Assembly: GCF_006715395.1 (NCBI RefSeq)
Contig: NZ_VFNC01000002.1
Coordinates: forward strand, 124,001-188,000
Source: Streptomyces sp. SLBN-31
Lineage (GTDB): Bacteria > Actinomycetota > Actinomycetes > Streptomycetales > Streptomycetaceae
Reading direction: 5' to 3'
Length of the DNA: 64,000 nucleotides
Below the pieces are notes generated by a model. The model searched no databases, had not been told where the DNA came from, and worked only from the letters and a program-made list of their open reading frames with translations. Position 1 is the first letter of the stretch, and the number at the start of each line of letters is the position of its first letter. The position numbers were made by a program, and so were the translations under genes. This document shows, in pieces, positions 17,769 to 26,962 of this stretch.

Positions 17769-19457
17769 GTGTCTGCGGTCGTTGCTCGCCGTGCTTCGGA
17801 CCCGGTCCGGATCGGGCGTTTCCGGGTGGTGGGGGTTCTGGGCGCGGGCGGGATGGGCACGGTATACGCCGCGCTGGGGGAACAGGGCGAGCGGGTGGCG
17901 GTGAAGGCCGTGCACGCCGGGCAGGCGGCTGATGAACAATTCCGCGCCCGGTTCCGCCGCGAGGTACAGGTCCTCCGACGGGTGTCGGGTCCGTGCCTGG
18001 TGCCGCTGCTGGAAGCCGATCCCGAGGCGGACATCCCATGGTTGGCCACTGCCTTTGTGCCCGGTATGACGCTCGGGGAGCACGTCGCGGTACACGGCCC
18101 CCTGGACGGGATCCAGCTGCATCTGTTCGCCGCAGGAACGGCCAGGGCCATTGAGGCGGTGCACACAGCCGGGGTGGTCCACCGCGACCTGAAACCCGCC
18201 AACGTGATCCTGGCACCGGACGGTCCTCGGGTGCTGGACTTCGGCATCGCCCACGTCGTCGACGGCACCGCGGTCACCTGCACCGGGATGCTGACCGGGA
18301 CCCCGGGCTGGCTGAGCCCCGAGTACTACCGGGACGGCACCGCAGGCGCGCCCGGAGACGTCTTTGCCTGGGGCGCGCTGCTCGCTTTCGCGGCCACCGG
18401 CCGTCACCCCTTCGGCACCGGCAACGCCGAGGCCGTCGCCTTCCGTGTCCTCAATGCCGAGCCGGACCTCGCCGGCATCCCGGATGACCTGCTCAGCCTG
18501 GTGACGGCATGCCTGGCCAAAGACCCGGCCCGCCGGCCGTCGTCGGCCGCCATCGCCCAGCAGACCGACCGACTACTGGGCGAACAGGCGACCCAGGTAC
18601 TCGGCGACATGCACGACCGGCCCACGCAGGTTCCGCGTCTGATCGCCGAGCAGTGGCATCCCCCGACCGTCCAGGATCCCGCCTGGCCCGCTCTCGCCCG
18701 CCGCCGAACGGGTCAGCGGGCCTGGCTCACCGTCGTCGCGGCCGCCGTGTTCGCCACAGCCGCGACCGGCACTTGGTTCGCGCTGGCCGCGCATCACGGT
18801 CCAGCGCGCGGTGGCAACTCCTCACAGCCAACCGCGGCCCACTCCATCCCGGCCACCCAACCGGCAGCGATCACGTCTCCTCTTGCGCACTCGGCCAACA
18901 CCTCGTCACAAAGTCCGACCGCCGCGGCCCCGTCCACGCCCGAGCAGACCCAGGTGATCACTCTCAGCCCCTGGACACCGGGCGGAACCCCGGCAACCGG
19001 CATCACCATCACCGGCCATGCCGGCGGCTCCTGCTACGAGACCGCCGAATCCACGATGCGGCTCGACGCCTGGCGCTGCACCGCCGGCAACCGGATCCTC
19101 GACCCGTGCTTCTCCCCTGACTCCGATCCAGGAGACACCAGCGCTCTGTGCCTCGACGGAGCCCCCGACCGCATGGTGGAACTGTCGGTTCCCGACGGCT
19201 TTCCCGGCAACAACGACCACATGCCGGGCGGACCCGACATCGAACCGATCATTCTTGTCCTGGCCAACGGCACACGCTGCTCCTTCGCCGGCGGCGGCAC
19301 CTCGTCGCTGGCGGGACAGCGACTGAACTACGGCTGCGGCGACGGCGGCTATCTGTACGGCTACCCGAACAAGACCGCCGCCCTGTGGACCATCTCCTAC
19401 GCCGCCCCCGGCAGCGGAACCAGCGTCTCCACGCCCATCACAACCGTCTACCAATAG
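17769..19457 (+). CDS. Transmembrane Ser/Thr protein kinase (PknB-type)
   Basis: 562-aa eukaryotic-like kinase. Catalytic domain about 15-275: glycine loop GAGGMG (26-30), Lys46 (VAVKAV), HRDLKPAN (138-145), DFG (157-159), then the activation loop with TGTPGWLSPE. A transmembrane helix follows at about 320-345, then a Ser/Thr/Pro linker and an extracellular beta domain rich in Cys (CYETAEST, CTAGN, CFSPDSD, CLDG, CSFAGGG, CGDGG) of unknown ligand. GTG 17769 is preceded by GCGGGGG and is preferred to the upstream GTG 17745. No target is obvious among the neighbours. Confidence 0.88.
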   Translation: MSAVVARRASDPVRIGRFRVVGVLGAGGMGTVYAALGEQGERVAVKAVHAGQAADEQFRARFRREVQVLRRVSGPCLVPLLEADPEADIPWLATAFVPGMTLGEHVAVHGPLDGIQLHLFAAGTARAIEAVHTAGVVHRDLKPANVILAPDGPRVLDFGIAHVVDGTAVTCTGMLTGTPGWLSPEYYRDGTAGAPGDVFAWGALLAFAATGRHPFGTGNAEAVAFRVLNAEPDLAGIPDDLLSLVTACLAKDPARRPSSAAIAQQTDRLLGEQATQVLGDMHDRPTQVPRLIAEQWHPPTVQDPAWPALARRRTGQRAWLTVVAAAVFATAATGTWFALAAHHGPARGGNSSQPTAAHSIPATQPAAITSPLAHSANTSSQSPTAAAPSTPEQTQVITLSPWTPGGTPATGITITGHAGGSCYETAESTMRLDAWRCTAGNRILDPCFSPDSDPGDTSALCLDGAPDRMVELSVPDGFPGNNDHMPGGPDIEPIILVLANGTRCSFAGGGTSSLAGQRLNYGCGDGGYLYGYPNKTAALWTISYAAPGSGTSVSTPITTVYQ

Positions 19458-19616
19458 CCGCCTACATCCTGAGCCGCCCGCGGCGTCGTCGCCTTGGCCA
19501 TGCTGGACGCGCCGCCATGCGTCAGGGCACGTCAACCCGCGCCGAGGCGCCCTTCGGCTTCGGCACACTCACCACAGGGACGCATGGCTTGAGCCCTGGC
19601 CGGACCGCGTACGCCA

Positions 19617-19649
19617 GGGCGGCACCCGGAAGCATCCCGGGTGCCGCCC
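19617..19649 (-). terminator. Strong hairpin terminator of the M4 protease gene
   Basis: Perfect 13-bp inverted repeat GGGCGGCACCCGG / CCGGGTGCCGCCC with a 7-nt loop, 28 nt downstream of the minus-strand protease and between it and the convergent kinase gene; may serve both. Confidence 0.75.
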
Positions 19650-19676
19650 GTCAGACGTACCGTCAGGCGTGCGGTG

Positions 19677-21314
19677 TCACTTGACGTTCACGGCGCTCCA
19701 GGCCGCGGCGACCCCCTTCGCCTCGGCGCTGTCCGCGCCGTAGAGGTCGCCGGCCGCCGACAGGGTGCCCTTGCGGGCGCCGGCGTAGTCGGTGGTGGAC
19801 GTGAAGTAGGTGGTCAGGGCCTTGTACCAGATCTGCAGGGCCTTGTCCCGGCCGATCCCGGTGACGGTGGAGCCGTCCTGGGTCGGGGAGTCGTAGTCGA
19901 CCCCGTTGATCGTCTTCTTCCCGCTGCCCTCGGACAGCAGGTAGAAGAAGTGGTTGGCGACGCCGGAGGAGTAGTGGACATCCTTGTTGCCGACGTCTGC
20001 GGACCAGTAGTCGGCCGAGCCGCCGTCCTTGCTGGGCTTGTCCATGTAGCGCAGCGGCGTGCCGTTGCCGTTGATGTCGATCTTCTCGCCGATGAGGTAG
20101 TCGCCGACGTCGCTGGAGTTGTTCGCGGCGAACTCCACACCGGTGCCGAAGATGTCACTGGTGGCCTCGTTCAGGCCGCCGGACTCACCCGAGTACTCCA
20201 GGCCCGCGGTGTTGGACGTGACGCCGTGGCTCATCTCGTGGCCGGCGACGTCGAGCGAGGTGAGCGGGTCGTTGTTTCCCTCGCCGTCGCCGTAGGTCAT
20301 GCAGAAGCAGCTGTCGTCCCAGAAAGCGTTGACGTAGGCGTTGCCGTAGTGGACGCGGGAGTAGGCGCCGACACCGTCGTTCTTGATGCCGTTGCGGCCG
20401 AAGGCGCTCTTGTAGAAGTCCCAGGTGACCTGGGCGCCGTAGGCCGCGTCCGCTGCGGCGGTCGCCGCCGAGGCCGTGGTCCCGTCGCCCCAGGTGTCGT
20501 TGTCCTGCGAGAACAGGGTGCCGGTGCCGGATTGGCCGTGGGCGAGGTCGTACGTCTTGTGACCGCCGCGTGAGGCGTCGGTGAGCGTGTACGACGAGCC
20601 GGACTGTGTGCTCGTCAGGTCCACCTTCCCGCTGTACTTCGTGTTGCCGACGCCGGTCTCGACGCCCTGGTACTGGAACAGTTTTCGGCCGGTGGTGGCG
20701 TCGGTGATGACGTGCAGCTCGTTCGGGGTGCCGTCGTCCTGGAGGCCGCCGACCACCGTCTCGTAGGCGAGGACGGGCTTGCCGGACGCGGCCCAGACGA
20801 CCTTGCGCGGCGCCCGGGAGGAGCGGGACTTCTCGGAGCCGGCGGCCTTCGCCACCCCCATTGCCTGCTGCTCGGCCCGGTCGGGGGCGATGTGCGGCGT
20901 GAGCGAGGCGGGCTTCAGCGAGCCCTGCGCCGCTCTGGTCACGCCCTCGCGCTCGCCGGGCTTCGCCGTGTGCACGATCAGGTCGCCGCCGAGCACGGGC
21001 AGACCCGCGTAGGTGCGCTCGTAGCGCGTGTGCACGGTGCCGTCGGCGTCCTTGACGACGTCCTTGACGACCAGCTTTTCCTGGGCCCCGAGGCCTATCG
21101 CCTTGGCCGTCGCGGCGGCCGAGGTCCGTGCCTGCTGGAGGAGGGCCGTGTGGGCGGTGGCGGACAGGGCAACCGGCGTCGCGCCGGGCCGGTCCTGTGC
21201 GGTCGGCTGTGCCGTGGCCGCGCCGCCGAGCGTGGTGCTGAGCAGTGCCCCGGCCGCGACGGCGGTGGCGAGGGCCAGCAGGGTGTGGTGGTGACGCTGG
21301 GAACGGGAGGTCAC
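19677..21314 (-). CDS. Secreted M4 (thermolysin-like) metalloprotease
   Basis: 545-aa preproprotease. Signal peptide about 1-36 (ALATAVAAGALLSTTLGG), FTP/PepSY-type inhibitory propeptide (about 45-210), then the M4 catalytic domain with zinc motif HEMSH (359-363), third ligand Glu383 (GGLNEATSD) and a downstream HYSSGVANH segment with the active-site His. The GTG start at 21314 has a GAGGAG site; the frame open to 21587 has no such signal. Extracellular neutral protease for protein use or growth on complex media. A palindrome at 21451-21467 lies upstream. Confidence 0.93.
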   Translation of the reverse strand: MTSRSQRHHHTLLALATAVAAGALLSTTLGGAATAQPTAQDRPGATPVALSATAHTALLQQARTSAAATAKAIGLGAQEKLVVKDVVKDADGTVHTRYERTYAGLPVLGGDLIVHTAKPGEREGVTRAAQGSLKPASLTPHIAPDRAEQQAMGVAKAAGSEKSRSSRAPRKVVWAASGKPVLAYETVVGGLQDDGTPNELHVITDATTGRKLFQYQGVETGVGNTKYSGKVDLTSTQSGSSYTLTDASRGGHKTYDLAHGQSGTGTLFSQDNDTWGDGTTASAATAAADAAYGAQVTWDFYKSAFGRNGIKNDGVGAYSRVHYGNAYVNAFWDDSCFCMTYGDGEGNNDPLTSLDVAGHEMSHGVTSNTAGLEYSGESGGLNEATSDIFGTGVEFAANNSSDVGDYLIGEKIDINGNGTPLRYMDKPSKDGGSADYWSADVGNKDVHYSSGVANHFFYLLSEGSGKKTINGVDYDSPTQDGSTVTGIGRDKALQIWYKALTTYFTSTTDYAGARKGTLSAAGDLYGADSAEAKGVAAAWSAVNVK

Positions 21315-21450
21315 ACAAACTCCTCTGAAGGGGTGTGGGGGGTGGTCCGAGCGGCAGGTGCCGGCCGGTTGGGCGTGGGGGTGGTCGGTGCGGCGCCGCG
21401 GCCTGGCCCGCGGACATGCCCGTTCAGCGCGGACTTTGTCCTGGACATGA

Positions 21451-21467
21451 CAAGTTTCAACAACTTG
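21451..21467. promoter_or_regulatory. Operator-like palindrome upstream of the M4 protease
   Basis: CAAGTT-TCAAC-AACTTG, perfect 6-bp arms, about 140 nt upstream of the protease start. The rest of the 533-nt gap 21315-21847 shows no supported gene apart from a doubtful 27-codon frame. Confidence 0.35.
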
Positions 21468-21597
21468 CGGCGCCTTGGACGTTGACGGTCGACCCCGCGT
21501 GTTCGCGAGGGGACGGCATGTGTACGGCAAAAGGCGGACGACCGGACGTGCGAGGCCAGACTGCCGAGCGGTCGGCGGGGGCCGCATGCCCCGGCGG

Positions 21598-21681
21598 CTA
21601 CGGTCTTCCTGCCGACCCCGGGCTCACCGAGTGACCCGTGGCCACTCGGACGATGGACGGCCTGAAGGTAGCGGTGTGCAT
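21598..21681 (-). CDS. Candidate 27-aa small ORF
   Basis: Reads MHTATFRPSIVRVATGHSV then SPGSAGRP; ATG 21681 is preceded by GGAGA at 4-nt spacing. It lies in the gap between the PAS-LuxR gene and the M4 protease, in the same direction. No family recognised; could be a leader peptide or chance. Confidence 0.2.
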   Translation of the reverse strand: MHTATFRPSIVRVATGHSVSPGSAGRP

Positions 21682-21847
21682 GAAGTCTCCATGGAATGTG
21701 GGGGGTTGGAGAGCTGAACACGACAGAACCGCAGACATGACCGGGAGCGCTACACCCGTTTCCAAGGTCCGACAACTCCCCCACAGGTCCTTCACCGTCG
21801 GGGCACACATCGGCGGCCGGGCCGAGGCACATCGGGAACACGGCCGG

Positions 21848-23197
21848 TCAGGCGGGGCTGAGCGGATGCGTCGCGGTGGTGGAGCGCGGCGGCCAGGAGT
21901 GCGGGGAGAGGATGCCGAGCACGTAGGCGCGGGCCACCAGCGCCGGACGGGTGGCGGCGCCCAGCAGGCGCCGGAGGCGGGCGAGGTGGTAGTCGACCGT
22001 CTGCCGTGACAGGCGCAGCGCCGCGGCGACACCGGCGTTGTCATAGCCCGCGGCCAGCAGGGCAAGTATCCGCACCTGGGCCGGCGTGAGCGCGGGATGC
22101 GGCTCGTGGCTCAGGCCGGGCCGTGTGATGACCGCCCACACTCCCCCGTCCCGCCCCCGGGTGCGGTTGACGGCGCTCAGGTGGACCCACACGCGGCGCA
22201 GGCGCCGGTCCCCGTCGACGAGCACGGCACTGGACTGCGCGTTCCTGCGCCGCCCGCCGGTCAGGTCGCCCCAGACGGCATGCAGCGCGGCACGCTCCGG
22301 GGTCTCGGCCAGGAAGGCGTCAGCCGGGGAGCCCACCAGGTCGCACAGCGGCAGACGCAGCAACTCGGCGGCCGCGACGCTCGCTTCGCCCACCACCCCG
22401 TCCGCGGACAGCCGTACGCAGGGCAGGCCGCTGTGGTCCCGCAGGGCGCGCAGTTCCTCCTCGGCCCGGCGCCTGCCGTCCAGCGCGTGGGTGTACTCGC
22501 TGACGTCCACGTAGGTGCCCGCCACACAGCGCAGGGCACCCCAGGACACTGGAAAGCGGTATCCCGCCGCGTGGCCGGGCGAGCCGTCCGGGCGCCGGTA
22601 CGTGAGCGTGTGGCGCAGGGAGTGGCCGCCGGTGAGGACCTCGTCGTCGAGCGCCATGAACCGGGCCGCTTCGTCCGGGGCGTCGAACTCGCCGAGGTGA
22701 CGGCCCACCATGCGGTCGCGAGTGGTTCCGTACAGGTGGGCGTAGGCGTGGTTGGCCCACACATAGCACCCGGCGGCGTCGCGCACGAACATCGCCGCCG
22801 GGCTCAGATCGGCGAACGACGCGTAGGCACCGGCTCCCGCCGACGCGCCGCCGCCCACCTCCACCGCCACGCCCCGGCTGCCACGGCGCCGGGCGTCGCC
22901 ACCCCGGGACGACCAGGTGACGTCGAAGATGCGGCCCTCGAACCGGGTGCGTCGGGGGCCGTCACCCGACGGTGCACCGTCACCGGGCCGGGCATCCTCG
23001 CCGAGCCGTACGCCGTCGCCCCACCGGGCGGTCGCCAGGCCCTCCGTTTCGGCTGAAAGGGCTTTCAGGAAACGGTGTGCCGTGCGCTCGTCGGTGAAGG
23101 CACCGCCCCCGCTGCGGACCCGCCCCGAATCGACGTCCGTCTCCCACCAGGACACCGGCAGACGGGCGAGCAGCGTCTTGAAATCGGTCTCGTTCAC
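21848..23197 (-). CDS. PAS-domain LuxR-family transcriptional regulator
   Basis: 449 aa. An N-terminal segment of unknown fold is followed by a PAS domain (about 125-235; DLSPAAMFVRDAAGCYVWAN, then the PAC-like RHTLTYRRPDGSPGH), a second degenerate PAS (about 250-350) and a C-terminal LuxR helix-turn-helix (about 368-425; LTPAQVRILALLAAGYDNAG, LRLSRQTVDYHLARLRR). No phosphoacceptor receiver domain, so it probably senses a ligand through PAS. It is divergent from the ATP-grasp/dikinase/MFS operon across a 364-nt region holding an 18-bp palindrome, and is its likely regulator. Confidence 0.85.
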   Translation of the reverse strand: MNETDFKTLLARLPVSWWETDVDSGRVRSGGGAFTDERTAHRFLKALSAETEGLATARWGDGVRLGEDARPGDGAPSGDGPRRTRFEGRIFDVTWSSRGGDARRRGSRGVAVEVGGGASAGAGAYASFADLSPAAMFVRDAAGCYVWANHAYAHLYGTTRDRMVGRHLGEFDAPDEAARFMALDDEVLTGGHSLRHTLTYRRPDGSPGHAAGYRFPVSWGALRCVAGTYVDVSEYTHALDGRRRAEEELRALRDHSGLPCVRLSADGVVGEASVAAAELLRLPLCDLVGSPADAFLAETPERAALHAVWGDLTGGRRRNAQSSAVLVDGDRRLRRVWVHLSAVNRTRGRDGGVWAVITRPGLSHEPHPALTPAQVRILALLAAGYDNAGVAAALRLSRQTVDYHLARLRRLLGAATRPALVARAYVLGILSPHSWPPRSTTATHPLSPA

Positions 23198-23315
23198 AGT
23201 CCAACTCCTTGAATCACGTACCGATATAACGGTGTGTCACATCTCATCCGTGTCCCGTACATGCCGAGCCATGCGGCCCACCTCCGGCCCGCGTGGCACC
23301 CGGCCGGCGAGCCCA

Positions 23316-23333
23316 CTCAGGCATGTGCCTGAG
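23316..23333. promoter_or_regulatory. 18-bp operator-like palindrome between luxR-type gene and ATP-grasp operon
   Basis: CTCAGGCA-TG-TGCCTGAG, perfect 8-bp arms, about halfway between the divergent PAS-LuxR gene (start 23197) and the ATP-grasp gene (start 23562). Size and symmetry suit a dimeric LuxR-type HTH. The rest of 23198-23561 holds no gene. Confidence 0.5.
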
Positions 23334-23561
23334 ACGACCACGCTCGAAGCGACAAGAGCCGGGAAACCCGACTGCTTCGCTGGACGGGAACCGTCACATG
23401 GCGCACACGGACGGCGGCCCTTAGGGCAGGCGCAGACACAGAGACGGCGCACCGGAACCCCGCCGCCTCGCCTCGCACTCGTCGCCGCAGCTGCCCCGCC
23501 GTCCGTCCGCGCGAAGCGACACCCGAGCAAGCCGCCGAACAGGAAGAGGAGTTGAAGTTCC

Positions 23562-24935
23562 ATGGCCAAGGTGCTGTACGTGCACGCCAAGGGTGGTCCC
23601 CCGGTCGGGTACGCCCTGCCCAGGGTGGCCGCGAGGGCCGAGGTGCACCTGCTGGCACTGAGCGAACTGCCCGCCGGCAGCGCGGCGCGCACCCGTGCGT
23701 GGTGCGCCTCCGAGGTCGCCGCCGGGGACGTGGGAGCGGACGACCTGGTCGCGTCCATCACCTCCCGGGCCCGGGAGGTCGGCGCCGACGCCGTGGTCAC
23801 CTTCTCGGAGTACGCGGTCGTCGCGGTCGCCGAGGCCGCCCGTCTGCTCGGCTTGCGCGGCGCCGGCCCTGCCACGGCCCTCGCCCGCGACAAGCGGCTC
23901 ATGCGCACGGCCTGGGACCGCCAGGGCATCCCCCAGCCCCGCTTCCGCTCCGTCGCCACCTTGGATCAACTGCGAGGCGCCACATGTGAGTTACAGTCCC
24001 CGCTCCTGTTGAAGGCGGCCTGGAGCGCCGGTTCGACCGCGCACCAGATCATCTCGGCCCCGGCCGACGCCCCGGCCGCGTGGGCCCGTTCGCGCGCGGT
24101 GATGATCGACTCGGCGCGCCTGGGATTCGCCGAGCTCCATGTCGCGGGCGCCGGTGAGGACTTCATCGTGGAGGAGATCGTCACCGGCTGCGCGCAGGAG
24201 TGGTTCGAGGGGCCGGGCTGGGGAGACTACGTCAGCGTCGAGGGCGTGGTGGCGCAGGGCGTCTTCCGGCCGGTCTGCGTGAGCGGCCGGATGCCGACCG
24301 TGGCGCCGTTCACCGAACGGGCCGGCATCACCCCGGCCGCCGTCACGGGCGAGGCGCAAGCCGCGGTCGTGGCGCTGGCCCGGCAAGCTGTGGACGCGCT
24401 CGGCCTGGAGGACTGCGGCACCCACACCGAGATCAAGCTGGGAGCCGGCGGCCGCATGTGGGTGATCGAGACGGCGGCGCGCTTCGGCGGCGCGATGACC
24501 GTGCCGCAGATCGAGGAGGTCTTCGGTATCGACCTGGTCGGCCTGTTCACCGACCAGTTGCTCGGCGGCACGCCCGACTGGCCGTCCAGGGCGCTGACCC
24601 CCGCGGACGCCCGGGGCGCCGCCGGGTCCCTGGTCGTCCTCGCCGTGGACGGGGCGGGTGCGCCGTGGCCGGACCGGCACCTGTGGGACTCCACCGCGGT
24701 GGTCCGGTCCGCTCCGGTGGGAGCGCGCAGCAGGCTGCGCGTCGTCGAGGAGAGCTCGCTGCCGGACGGCGCCCCGGTCCCCGTCTACGACCCGGCCGCG
24801 GGCGCCAACACCATGGCCGCGCTGTGCCTGCTGTCGGCGGACCGGCCACAGGCCGTCGTCCGCGACTTCACCGCCCTCGTGGACGCCCTGCCGGACCTCC
24901 TGCCCCGCCACGCCACGGAAGGAGCGCGGGCATGA
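23562..24935 (+). CDS. ATP-grasp ligase-like protein
   Basis: 457-aa ATP-grasp enzyme. N-terminal Rossmann-like part (VLYVHAKGGPPVGYALP, TFSEYAVVAVAEAARLLGL), then the ATP-grasp core from about residue 105 with ALARDKRLMRTAWDRQGIPQP, LLLKAAWSAGSTAH, EEIVTGCAQEW and the Mg site THTEIKLG...MWVIETAARFGG. It resembles carboxylate-amine ligases of the BacD/biotin-carboxylase type, which activate a carboxylate as an acyl phosphate and join it to an amine. ATG 23562 has GAGGAG upstream. It overlaps the dikinase-like gene by ATGA; substrate unknown. Confidence 0.85.
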   Translation: MAKVLYVHAKGGPPVGYALPRVAARAEVHLLALSELPAGSAARTRAWCASEVAAGDVGADDLVASITSRAREVGADAVVTFSEYAVVAVAEAARLLGLRGAGPATALARDKRLMRTAWDRQGIPQPRFRSVATLDQLRGATCELQSPLLLKAAWSAGSTAHQIISAPADAPAAWARSRAVMIDSARLGFAELHVAGAGEDFIVEEIVTGCAQEWFEGPGWGDYVSVEGVVAQGVFRPVCVSGRMPTVAPFTERAGITPAAVTGEAQAAVVALARQAVDALGLEDCGTHTEIKLGAGGRMWVIETAARFGGAMTVPQIEEVFGIDLVGLFTDQLLGGTPDWPSRALTPADARGAAGSLVVLAVDGAGAPWPDRHLWDSTAVVRSAPVGARSRLRVVEESSLPDGAPVPVYDPAAGANTMAALCLLSADRPQAVVRDFTALVDALPDLLPRHATEGARA

Positions 24936-26962
24936 CCTCCACCCTGGACCGCACCGACCCGGCCGGGACGGGCGGGGACCGCACCGTCGTCGGCGCCAAC
25001 CTGACGCTGCCGCTGTTCCGCACCCTGTCCGGGGTACTCGCCGGGCACCCCTACCTGAAGGTCGTGGTCGACCGGCACACCTGCACCTGGCACCTCCTCG
25101 ACACCCGCGTCCACCCCTTCCACGTCAACTACATCGCCACCCGCATCCTCGGCATGACGATGGACGAACTGGACGCCGACCTCGACGCGTTCAACGCGTC
25201 CGTGTACACCGACCCGGACCGCCGCTTCCTGCTGGGCGTGCTGTCCCTGCACACCGACCGGGCGGCGGACGGCACCGAGTGTCCCTTCCTGGTCCTGGAG
25301 ACCACCGAGGCCGACACCATGCACGGCGCCCTGCTGGAGGAGTTCTACCTCTATGTGCGCGGGCGCGTGGACGGACGCCTCCCGCTGCTGCTGAAGCCCG
25401 CCAACCACGGGCAGGAGGGAGAACTCGCCTCGATCCCCGAGACGGTCGTCCCCCGCGTCCTCAGCCACAAGCTGTTCGGCGACCGCACCCGCACCTGCCT
25501 CAACCCCGGGCAGGCCGAGGGCCGTCTGCGGCACTTCCGCACCCTGGCCGCGTACGAGGCGGCCGCCGCCGACCTCGGCTGGGCGGACATCGTCGCCATG
25601 CCCCGCCTGCCCGACGACGTGCCCAGGGTGGCCGGCTTCATCAACACCGCGCCCACCACCCCGCTGTCCCACACCAACGTGCTCGCCTCCGGCTGGGGCA
25701 TCCCGAACGCCATCGTGCGCGACCTCGACGCCCTGGACGACTCCGGCACCCTCGACGGGCGGGGCGGCCTGGACGGCACCTGGGTGCGCTACCGGGTGAG
25801 CGAGGACGCCGTCACCCTGGAGCCGCTCGCGGCGCCGCCCCGGCTGACCAAACCCGCCTGGCACCAGCAGCGCATCCGCATCGACACGCCCCTGCTCGAT
25901 GACGCCCCCGTGCTGGCCCTGCACCGGCTGCGGCGCGCCGACCGCGACGGCTACGGCACCAAGGCGGCCAACCTCGGGGAACTTCACCACGTCCTCGACA
26001 GCCGTACCGCCGACCTGACGGTGTTCCACGCCCGGCCGCGCCCGCCGCGCCACGACCTCCTCGGCCACCTGGCGGCCCGGCTCGGCGAGCGAGACGCCTC
26101 ACGCGAGCAACTCCGCGCGGCCGCCGCCCAGTACGTGGCCGACACCGTCCGCGCACCCGAGGGCGTGGCGCTGCCCTTCCGCCTGCACCACCTGTTCCTC
26201 ACCTCCTCACCCGCCCTCCAACAGGGCATCGGTAAGCTGAAGATGGCCCTGGAACTCGAGGCGTTCGACCTGGTCGACCCCCTGTGCCTGAATCTGCAGC
26301 AGCTCGTGCGGTCCACGCCCGTACCGCCGGAGGTGACCCGCGCCATCACCTCCGCGGTGCCACGGCTCCTCGCGGACGGACGCCGCATGGTGGTGCGCTC
26401 CTCCTCCAACGCCGAAGACCTGCCCGGCTTCTCCGCCGCCGGGATCTACGACTCGGTGACCACCGTGCGAGGAGCTGAACAACTCATGGACGCGGTACGG
26501 CAGGTGTGGGCATCCCTGCTGTCACCGCGCAGCGTGCGCCTACGGCACCAGGTCGGCATCTGCCTGGACGACACCTACATGGGCGTGATCGTCCAGGAGT
26601 ACCTGCCCGCGAGCCTCGGCGGAGTCCTGGTCACCTGCAACCCCACCCGCCGGGAGGACTTCCGCAACGTGTACGTCAACTGCGCCCCCGACTCGCCCGA
26701 GCACGTCGTGGACGGCTCGGTGCTGCCCCAGCAGTACCTGTACAACACCGTCGAGGGCGGTGGGCGCACCCTCGACGTCGGCACCGCCGGTGAGGACCTG
26801 CCCGCCCTCACCCGCGCGGCGCTCGCCCGACTGGCCCTCACCGGACGCCTGTTGCAGTCCCACTTCAGCGCGGACGAACCCGACGACGCCCTCGACATCG
26901 AGTGGCTGATGACCGGCGAAGGGGACTTCCGCCTGGTCCAGATCCGCCCCTACGCCCGGTGA
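24932..26962 (+). CDS. Dikinase-like protein with C-terminal PEP/pyruvate-type ATP-binding domain
   Basis: 676 aa, start ATG 24932 (GGAG upstream, ATGA overlap). The C-terminal part (about 330-676) is a PPDK N-terminal/PEP-synthase ATP-binding domain: GYGTKAANLGEL, MVVRSSSNAEDLPGFSAAGI, LVQIRPYA. Before it (about 225-270) is a swivelling phosphohistidine-like segment, TTPLSHTNVLASGWGIPNA, whose His is the likely phosphate carrier. The N-terminal 220 residues match nothing I know. The His-then-ATP order is that of glucan water dikinases, reversed from PEP synthase. It presumably phosphorylates a small molecule, perhaps the ligase substrate or product. Confidence 0.8.
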   Translation: MTSTLDRTDPAGTGGDRTVVGANLTLPLFRTLSGVLAGHPYLKVVVDRHTCTWHLLDTRVHPFHVNYIATRILGMTMDELDADLDAFNASVYTDPDRRFLLGVLSLHTDRAADGTECPFLVLETTEADTMHGALLEEFYLYVRGRVDGRLPLLLKPANHGQEGELASIPETVVPRVLSHKLFGDRTRTCLNPGQAEGRLRHFRTLAAYEAAAADLGWADIVAMPRLPDDVPRVAGFINTAPTTPLSHTNVLASGWGIPNAIVRDLDALDDSGTLDGRGGLDGTWVRYRVSEDAVTLEPLAAPPRLTKPAWHQQRIRIDTPLLDDAPVLALHRLRRADRDGYGTKAANLGELHHVLDSRTADLTVFHARPRPPRHDLLGHLAARLGERDASREQLRAAAAQYVADTVRAPEGVALPFRLHHLFLTSSPALQQGIGKLKMALELEAFDLVDPLCLNLQQLVRSTPVPPEVTRAITSAVPRLLADGRRMVVRSSSNAEDLPGFSAAGIYDSVTTVRGAEQLMDAVRQVWASLLSPRSVRLRHQVGICLDDTYMGVIVQEYLPASLGGVLVTCNPTRREDFRNVYVNCAPDSPEHVVDGSVLPQQYLYNTVEGGGRTLDVGTAGEDLPALTRAALARLALTGRLLQSHFSADEPDDALDIEWLMTGEGDFRLVQIRPYAR

